The position numbers were made by a program, and so were the translations under genes. A stretch of DNA of 64,000 bases, taken from Mesobacillus subterraneus (GTDB lineage: Bacteria; Bacillota; Bacilli; Bacillales; Cytobacillaceae). The notes beneath the pieces are model-generated. The model was not told the DNA's origin. It ran no database searches and saw only the letters and a list, made by a program, of their open reading frames with translations. The stretch spans positions 186,001 to 250,000 of the forward strand of contig NZ_JAMBOF010000005.1 of NCBI RefSeq assembly GCF_023715485.1, in the 5' to 3' direction. Below are positions 59,027-64,000 of this stretch, piece by piece; the first letter of the stretch is position 1; the number at the start of each line of letters is the position of its first letter.

Positions 59027-60893
59027 GGACATATTGACGGCTGTGCAGTTCCACCCTTTATTCCAGGGGGTGGACGAGGGCACGGCCCTTTCCCTTGTCG
59101 AGGAATGTGAAGCGTTAACCTATGCAAAAAAAGAAATGATGCTCCAGGCAGATACACCTCGCCAGGGGCTTTTGCTGATTTTACAAGGAATTGCCGAAGT
59201 GTTCGTGAAAAACGGCGCAGGACAGGAAGAGGTTCTGGAAGTCATTCAAACAGGTGAAATCGTCGGTTTTTCCAGTCTTGCAGAATTCCTTGGCTTTGCC
59301 AAACCAGAGAAAACGCAGCCAACAGTAGAGGTAAGGGCAGTAGAGGAAGTCAAGGCACTGCTCATCCCTTTTACGGTACTTGCAAAAAGGTGGGACGACC
59401 AGGATGTCCATGACTATTTGCTGAGCCAGGTGGCCGTCCGGCTTAAGGATGTATACGGATCGCTTGCAGAACAGGTGAAAATGGCCAAGGGAATCGGTGA
59501 GGGTGAAACGATACTAGCGAGGGTGCAGGACCTCATGTCGGAAAATATTGTGTCTGTTTCTCCGGATACATGCATTCAGGAAGCGGCACAAAAAATGGCA
59601 GAGAACCGAACGAGTTCCGTGCTCATAGTCGAAGGGAAAGAGCTGAAGGGAATCATTACAGAACGTGACATTGTCGGAAGAGTTGTGGCGAATGGCCTTT
59701 CTTTTAGCGAGCCTTCCAGTGCGGTCATGACTGGGAATCCGGTGACCATCTCAAGGTTTGCCTATTACTATGATGCCTTTTCTGAGATTCTCTTAAAAGG
59801 AATCAAGCATTTGCCAGTTGTTGATCAAGGTGAAATAACAGGCGTCGTCACGCTTACTGATTTACTGCGGAAAAAGAATGATAGTGTGATGAAGACAATC
59901 AAGAAAATCGAGCAGGCGGATGAAGCGACCTTGCCTGAGATAAAAGCAACGATCTATGAAATAACCGAGACGCTGCTCAGAGACCGCGTTCCAGCTTTGT
60001 CATTGCTTGATATCGTCACGAAACTTTATGACCGCTTGATTTCCCGGGCAGTTGAATTAGCGCTCGAAGCGCTCGGTAAGAAGGGACACGAGCCCCCTGT
60101 TCCGTTTGCGTTTTATCTAATGGGATCAAGCGGCCGGGGGGAACAATTCATGCTGACCGACCAGGATCATTTCCTTGTCTATCGTGAAACGAGCGATCAT
60201 GCTTATTTTAAAATGCTTGGAGAAGAAATCACCAGCATGCTTGAGAAATCAGGGTATGCCAGGTGCAAAGGCTTGATGATGTCGAGTGAATCCCAATGGA
60301 GAGGTACGTTACTGCAATGGCAGGACAGGGTCAGGAAATGGATGCTGCAGTCCAATAATGAGAATCTCTTGCTGGCACAGAACTTTTTCTCCTATCGATT
60401 TGCCGTGGGGAGTGATGAGCTCAACAGGGAATTCGAGGCTAATCTTGCCGAATTGCTTGACCGGTCAAAAATCTTCCTCTACCGAATGGCCCAGGCAGAA
60501 AGGGAGCAGGAAATCCCAACGCTCGATGAACCGATCAGGGCACTCTTTAAAATTGGCCGTAAAAGCATCGACATGAAAAAGGAGATTTTATTTCCTTTCC
60601 ATCACAGCCTGCAAATTCTATCACTATATTATGGAGGAATTCCGGGGACACCACTGGAGAAAATCGCTGCCTTAAAGGAAAAGGGCATCTTCACAGAGGA
60701 GTTCACTCATGACTTAAAAGAAGCCTTCAGCCATGTCCTCAGCCTATATATCAGGCAAAGATGGAGCAATAAAGGCGGGGGTTCCGTCCTGTCCTTTGCC
60801 GCCATGTCAACCAGGCAAAAAGATGAGCTGATTCTAAGCCTGCGAACACTCCGGGAACTTCAAGGAATGGTATTCACGAGATTCTCAATCTAG
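59001..60893 (+). CDS. cNMP-binding / CBS / DUF294 nucleotidyltransferase-like protein
   Basis: A 630-residue cytoplasmic protein. Domains in order: cyclic-nucleotide-binding-like domain (about 15-140), two CBS domains (about 173-292; VQDLMSENIVSVSPD and AVMTGNPVTISRF), the DUF294 nucleotidyltransferase-like domain with GSSGRGEQFMLTDQDHFLVY (about 375-394) and the DUF294 C-terminal substrate-binding domain (about 480-625). The GS...DQD motif resembles GlnE/GlnD-type transferases, suggesting nucleotidylation or sensing. The start overlaps the symporter gene, so coupling and transporter regulation are likely. ATG at 59007 is an alternative start. Confidence 0.87.
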   Translation: MTMEQKLYKDILTAVQFHPLFQGVDEGTALSLVEECEALTYAKKEMMLQADTPRQGLLLILQGIAEVFVKNGAGQEEVLEVIQTGEIVGFSSLAEFLGFAKPEKTQPTVEVRAVEEVKALLIPFTVLAKRWDDQDVHDYLLSQVAVRLKDVYGSLAEQVKMAKGIGEGETILARVQDLMSENIVSVSPDTCIQEAAQKMAENRTSSVLIVEGKELKGIITERDIVGRVVANGLSFSEPSSAVMTGNPVTISRFAYYYDAFSEILLKGIKHLPVVDQGEITGVVTLTDLLRKKNDSVMKTIKKIEQADEATLPEIKATIYEITETLLRDRVPALSLLDIVTKLYDRLISRAVELALEALGKKGHEPPVPFAFYLMGSSGRGEQFMLTDQDHFLVYRETSDHAYFKMLGEEITSMLEKSGYARCKGLMMSSESQWRGTLLQWQDRVRKWMLQSNNENLLLAQNFFSYRFAVGSDELNREFEANLAELLDRSKIFLYRMAQAEREQEIPTLDEPIRALFKIGRKSIDMKKEILFPFHHSLQILSLYYGGIPGTPLEKIAALKEKGIFTEEFTHDLKEAFSHVLSLYIRQRWSNKGGGSVLSFAAMSTRQKDELILSLRTLRELQGMVFTRFSI

Positions 60894-60894
60894 T

Positions 60895-61020
60895 ATTTGA
60901 CATTACCGAGTTGTGACAGGCACGGGGGCAAGGATTTTTTAACTTAGCATCCGACATAATCAGGTTGTGACAGGCACTAGGGCAAAGATTATTTAAATCT
61001 AGCATCCGACAAAATCGTGG
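60895..61020. repeat. Tandem duplication with 54-bp unit
   Basis: GTTGTGACAGGCAC occurs at 60910 and 60964 (54 bp apart), each followed by GGGCAA.GATT and a TAGCATCCGACA block. A partial third unit (CATTACCGA before, GTGGCAGTAAACAGGCGC after) flanks them. It separates the CBS/DUF294 gene from the exonuclease gene. Confidence 0.75.
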
Positions 61021-61098
61021 CAGTAAACAGGCGCTGCAAATGTATTTGTTCCAGCTTGCACATACAATGCGGCGGAATGGAATGGAAAGGAGGCTGGC

Positions 61099-61764
61099 AT
61101 GTTCTTTCAACGTAAGAATATTTCCTGCTCGCTTAAGTACGAGATTATTCCTTTATCGACTCCAATCGATGACTTAACGTTTATCATTTTCGACACGGAA
61201 GCGACAGGATTTCAGATTGCGACCACTGACAGGCTCATTGAAATCGGCGCAGTTCCGGTAAAGGGACTGAAGGTGACTGAAAATGACCACTTTCAAACAT
61301 ATGTGAATCCACAGCGACAAATTTCTCGGGAAATAATTGAGCTTACATCGATCACAAATGAACAGGCAGCAAATGCTCCACTCGCCACGGATGCCATCGC
61401 CGATTTCTTTGACTATGTTGAATCACACGAAGCAGTCTGCCTGGTAGGACACTATGTCAGCTTCGATACACTCGTCTTGAAAAGTGAGCTGAAAAGGGAA
61501 AAAATCGCGCTGAAAAAGCTGTTCACCATTGATACGCTCGACTTGATTGGCTTTATCGCTCCGTCATACGATATGCGCGACCTGGAAAGATACGCAATGG
61601 CATTCGGCACACGGATCTATGACCGCCACAGCGCCATTGGCGATGCCCTGACTACCGCCTATTTGTTTACCGAACTTCTCCAGCAATTTAAAGACAGAGG
61701 ACATTCCACCTGGGGCGAACTTATAAAGGCAACGGACAGCCAGATGCGCTCGATTCAGTTTTGA
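61099..61764 (+). CDS. DEDDh 3'-5' exonuclease (DnaQ-like)
   Basis: A 221-residue exonuclease of the DNA polymerase III epsilon family. All catalytic residues are present: D32 and E34 (FDTEATGF), D122 (GHYVSFDTLVL), H176 and D181 (HSAIGDALTTA). No other domain is attached. AAGGAGG precedes the ATG. It follows the transporter block; the same linkage of DUF4212, SSS, cNMP-CBS-DUF294 and a DnaQ-like protein occurs in other bacteria, so it is probably part of this unit although a repeat intervenes. Its substrate could be RNA, DNA or a small signalling nucleotide. Confidence 0.9.
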   Translation: MFFQRKNISCSLKYEIIPLSTPIDDLTFIIFDTEATGFQIATTDRLIEIGAVPVKGLKVTENDHFQTYVNPQRQISREIIELTSITNEQAANAPLATDAIADFFDYVESHEAVCLVGHYVSFDTLVLKSELKREKIALKKLFTIDTLDLIGFIAPSYDMRDLERYAMAFGTRIYDRHSAIGDALTTAYLFTELLQQFKDRGHSTWGELIKATDSQMRSIQF

Positions 61765-61847
61765 TATCGATAGCTGGGGATATATTTCGGAAAGTTTAAT
61801 TCGGACATGAATTGCTATATTCCAGAATTTTTTTTAATCCGAAAAAA

Positions 61848-61874
61848 GAACCCGGAGAAATTCATAACGGGTTC
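61848..61874. other. Hairpin in the exonuclease-acetyltransferase gap
   Basis: GAACCCG (61848-61854) and CGGGTTC (61868-61874) are perfect inverse copies. Read leftward the stem is followed by TTTTTT, so it looks like a minus-strand terminator, but no minus-strand gene precedes it. Otherwise 61765-62031 is empty. Confidence 0.4.
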
Positions 61875-62031
61875 GGATACCTATCATAAAAAATTAATTT
61901 GCAATGTGAAAAGTAATGTTTGTTGAATGTAAAAATGTTATTGGTATTGTGGACCAAATTGCTATACCGGCGATTGGTCCTTTTCTTTTGTGTACATTTA
62001 TAAACCATTTTACTTTGAAGTATTTAAGCCT

Positions 62032-62077
62032 CCTTTCGTTGAATTTCTTATTAAACTAAAGAAGCAGTAGAGTTGAA
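62032..62077. repeat. Cassette-boundary repeat R0 (right part only)
   Basis: CCTTTCGTTGAATTTCTTATT followed by AAACTAAAGAAGCAGT and GTTGAA. It shares GTTGAA, CTTATT, CTAA and GCAGT with R1 (62633) and R3 (63599). It marks the left edge of the AT-rich cassette-like region. Confidence 0.65.
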
Positions 62078-62140
62078 AAAGGAATTTATACTTTTTAGTC
62101 TAATTATTTTAAACAGACGTATTAAAAAGGAGGGCTTTAT

Positions 62141-62626
62141 ATGAATTTTACCATTCGTAAGATGCTCTACGAAGATACAAAACAAGTTCAAAGCATAGCG
62201 AAAACAACTTGGAATGCAACATATGAAGGCATAATTCCCTTAGAAGTACAAAATAACTTCTTAAAATCAAATTACAGTGATGAAAGTATGATACAACGTA
62301 GAGAACGTTCTATTGTTTATGTTACAGAAGTAGAGGAGAAAGTTGTCGGTTTTGCAAACTATTCCACAGTAAGGGATGGTGGAAAGGTCGAATTGGCGGC
62401 TATTTATCTTTATCCAGAATTCCAAGGTAAAGGGATAGGTACTGCTTTGATACAACAAGCGGTTAAAGAATTAAAAGGTATAAAAGAAATTTATATAAAC
62501 GTCGAAAAAAATAATAAGATTGGCATTAACTTTTATGAAGCTAAAGGGTTCGAAATAGTTAAAGAGTCTGATTTAGAGTTCGATGGGCATATCTTAAAAC
62601 AAGTACGAATGGTAAAAAAAGTATAA
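62141..62626 (+). CDS. GNAT family N-acetyltransferase
   Basis: A 161-residue acetyltransferase. The N-terminus NFTIRKMLYEDTKQVQSIAKTTW and the acetyl-CoA pyrophosphate loop QGKGIGTAL (motif A) are typical, and the C-terminal INFYEAKGFEIV forms motif B. The substrate is unknown. AAAAAGGAGGGC precedes the ATG. Codon use is AT-rich, unlike the genes to the left, and the gene is framed by repeats R0 and R1, which suggests acquisition by transfer. Confidence 0.88.
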   Translation: MNFTIRKMLYEDTKQVQSIAKTTWNATYEGIIPLEVQNNFLKSNYSDESMIQRRERSIVYVTEVEEKVVGFANYSTVRDGGKVELAAIYLYPEFQGKGIGTALIQQAVKELKGIKEIYINVEKNNKIGINFYEAKGFEIVKESDLEFDGHILKQVRMVKKV

Positions 62627-62632
62627 TTATTC

Positions 62633-62713
62633 AGCTAACAAGTGCGTTGTTCCAGGAAGGATTAACCGCCTTTTTTGTTGAAATCCTTATTGAGCTAACG
62701 GAGCAGTTGAACA
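62633..62713. repeat. Cassette-boundary repeat R1
   Basis: AGCTAAC opens the element; the left part has TTCCAGGAAGGATTAA (62650-62665) and the right part CCTTTTTTGTTGAA, CTTATTGAGCTAAC (62686-62699) and GGAGCAGTTGAA. Both parts recur in R3. It begins 7 bp after the stop codon of the acetyltransferase gene. Confidence 0.75.
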
Positions 62714-62751
62714 AAGACTGGAAATGTCAGAAAAGCAAGCAGGTGAGTAAC

Positions 62752-63258
62752 ATGTTAAAGAAAAATAGAGGAAAAATTAATGAAATAGTTTACAATAACA
62801 CTGCTTACTACAACGGAAACTATAGACACTATCCGACTATTACAGGGTTAAAGGTTATAGTAGACGAAATTATAGAATCTAACTCAACGACTGAATACAT
62901 TAGAATCACACCATTTTATATAAATGAAGTTTTGGATAGACAAATCGAGTTTGAGGAATATATGTTTTTTATAGAATGCAGAGATTGGTTTGACGAAAAG
63001 ATTCAAGAAATGCATATCTTAGAATGTGTTGATCCTATTGATACTCCTAGAGCACTTAGCGACTTGAGAATAGGGGCGGCCCTTTATCCTTTATGCAAAA
63101 ACGAAGATGTAGATGCTTTTAAAAATGCCCTTCAAAAATATAAAGATATTTTAAATGAACTTTTACTTAAAATGATGGATATTGCAAAATCAGAAATGGA
63201 CTTGAAGGAAGAGCATTTACCTTTTGGTTATTTTTGTTTTGAAATCCATAGTGGATAG
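62752..63258 (+). CDS. Hypothetical protein, cassette-like region
   Basis: A 168-residue acidic soluble protein that I do not recognise. It has no signal peptide, no membrane helix and two Cys-containing stretches (FFIECRDWF, HILECVDP). Helical, Glu/Lys-rich segments dominate the second half. ATG at 62752 is used with AGGTGAG; the frame extends to 62647, but that part is repeat R1. It is AT-rich, and bounded by R1 and R2. Predicted function: none. Confidence 0.7.
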   Translation: MLKKNRGKINEIVYNNTAYYNGNYRHYPTITGLKVIVDEIIESNSTTEYIRITPFYINEVLDRQIEFEEYMFFIECRDWFDEKIQEMHILECVDPIDTPRALSDLRIGAALYPLCKNEDVDAFKNALQKYKDILNELLLKMMDIAKSEMDLKEEHLPFGYFCFEIHSG

Positions 63259-63259
63259 T

Positions 63260-63297
63260 GCTTATCCCACTAACGGAGCATTTTAGTTCAAGAAGGA
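63260..63297. repeat. Cassette-boundary repeat R2 (degenerate)
   Basis: GCTTATCCCACTAACGGAGCA followed by TTTTAGTTCAAGAAGGAT. It keeps CTTAT, CTAACGGAGCA and AAGGAT of the family, but the central palindrome is missing. It starts 2 bp after the preceding stop codon. Confidence 0.55.
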
Positions 63298-63351
63298 TAT
63301 TTTACAGACGATAATAAAGTTAAAAATTAAATTTAATTAGAGGATTAGAAA

Positions 63352-63588
63352 ATGGGAATAGTTTTATTTTCAGTTTTATTATTTGTACTGGGTATATTTT
63401 GTATGTGGATGGCAATTTTCAGTAGTAAGAAAGACTTTAAGGAGTTTGGTCCAGGTTTACCAACGGATTTAATTGAGTTTTTCCTTCTGATAATTTATAA
63501 GCTATTTCCTTCTTTAGTAAGAAGAATATTCTTATTCTTGTTAGGATTAGGTATTGAAGCTGTAGCTATTTTTATATTATTTATTTAA
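63352..63588 (+). CDS. Small membrane protein, cassette-like region
   Basis: A 78-residue hydrophobic protein with two predicted helices (about 3-23 and 55-77, with a further apolar stretch FFLLIIYKLF at 43-52). No family is recognised. The ATG follows AGAGGATTAG. It is AT-rich and bounded by R2 and R3. Confidence 0.65.
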   Translation: MGIVLFSVLLFVLGIFCMWMAIFSSKKDFKEFGPGLPTDLIEFFLLIIYKLFPSLVRRIFLFLLGLGIEAVAIFILFI

Positions 63589-63598
63589 ATTTTCTCTC

Positions 63599-63690
63599 CA
63601 ACAAAGGGTGAATTGATTCCAGAAAGGATTAATGCACCCTTTGTTGAAGTTCTTATTAAGCTAACTAGATGCAGTTTAGCTTAATAAGAA
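63599..63690. repeat. Cassette-boundary repeat R3, two adjacent perfect palindromes
   Basis: CAACAAAGGGTG (63599-63610) pairs with CACCCTTTGTTG (63635-63646), enclosing TTCCAGAAAGGATTAA. Directly after, TTCTTATTAAGCTAA (63650-63664) pairs with TTAGCTTAATAAGAA (63676-63690). Both are perfect (12 and 15 bp). It begins 10 bp after the previous stop codon. Confidence 0.8.
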
Positions 63691-63732
63691 ATTGAATAAC
63701 CAAAGACATATTAACGATGAGTGGGGATTTAA

Positions 63733-64000
63733 ATGAAAAGTATAAAAGCGTTCTTATACTTCTTTGTATTGTTTGGATTATTCGATTTAACAAATACTTT
63801 TGCCAGAGAAAGTAAAGTTTTCGATAAACCCTTCAGTGCTTTAGATTCTATGGATGTTTACAGAGTAATTATGGCTATTTTGATTCAACTAGTTTATTTG
63901 TTTTTGATTTATGACACTTCTTTAAGATTTAAGGAACTTTCTAAAGTTAAAAGAAGTGCTTTAATTTTATTTGCAATATTAATTTCAACTGTATATTTTT
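63733..64000 (+). CDS. Hypothetical membrane protein, partial (runs off the window)
   Basis: An open frame of 89 codons from ATG at 63733 to the window end without a stop. It starts MKSIKAFLYFFVLFGLFDLT, a signal peptide or first membrane helix, and has further apolar helices (about 48-63 and 78-89). GTGGGGAT lies upstream as a weak ribosome binding site. No family is recognised. It would be the fourth gene of the cassette-like series. Confidence 0.55.
   Translation, partial: MKSIKAFLYFFVLFGLFDLTNTFARESKVFDKPFSALDSMDVYRVIMAILIQLVYLFLIYDTSLRFKELSKVKRSALILFAILISTVYF

Noticed and set aside
61848-61874. Terminator for a minus-strand gene
   Set aside because: No minus-strand reading frame of any substance exists to its right, so it is listed only as a hairpin.
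62647-62751. Upstream extension of the hypothetical gene at 62752
   Set aside because: The extra 35 codons lie inside repeat R1, and a proper ribosome binding site exists only for the ATG at 62752.
62032-63690. True integron attC sites
   Set aside because: Only some boundaries show GTTRRRY-like ends, the RYYYAAC partner is not consistent and no integrase gene is visible; only the term cassette-like is justified.

Overview
The window is chromosomal DNA from a spore-forming, aerobic member of the Bacillaceae (Bacillus sensu lato). Nearly all genes are on the + strand. Gene order from the left edge to about 54.6 kb follows the Bacillus subtilis pyrG-to-spoIIQ region: pyrG end, ywjG, spo0F, fbaA, tal, a second murA, glpX, rho, rpmE, tdk, prfA, prmC, spoIIR, ywlC, mntP, ywlE, rpiB, ywlG, glyA, upp, the atp operon, ywzB, ywmB, murAA, spoIID and spoIIQ. 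Unlike B. subtilis 168, an 11-gene nuo operon (complex I without NuoEFG) sits directly after the atp operon. The genus cannot be fixed from the sequence alone.

Layout: 0-9 kb holds the phosphorelay gene spo0F, central carbon enzymes (FbaA, transaldolase, GlpX), MurA, Rho, L31 and thymidine kinase. 9-23 kb holds translation termination (PrfA/PrmC), forespore signalling (SpoIIR), a cupin and a truncated globin on the minus strand, a KGG-repeat stress protein, tRNA t6A synthesis (YwlC) overlapping a DnaA-box cluster, Mn export, arginine phosphatase, a chemoreceptor, RpiB, GlyA and Upp. 23-45 kb holds a secreted subtilisin-like protease, the complete F1Fo ATP synthase operon and the nuo operon. 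45-55 kb holds cell-wall and sporulation genes (MurAA, SpoIID, SpoIIQ, a PBP3-like transpeptidase). 55-62 kb holds a gamma-glutamyltransferase-like enzyme and a conserved transporter block (DUF4212, SSS symporter, cNMP/CBS/DUF294 protein, DEDDh exonuclease). 62-64 kb is AT-rich accessory DNA: small unrelated genes separated by copies of one repeat, arranged like gene cassettes.

Several signals go beyond ordinary gene content. A structured RNA of about 200 nt precedes glpX, and its 3' helix strand could alternatively mask the glpX ribosome binding site. Two separate intergenic arrays have an exact 20-nt period with a conserved 12-nt core and variable 8-nt spacers, and a third has an exact 21-nt period with a different core. 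Tandem minisatellites with 52-, 36- and 54-bp units lie between operons. The cassette-like repeats at the right end include paired perfect inverted repeats. Matching candidate sigma-F promoters precede spoIIR and spoIIQ, which fits their known forespore roles.
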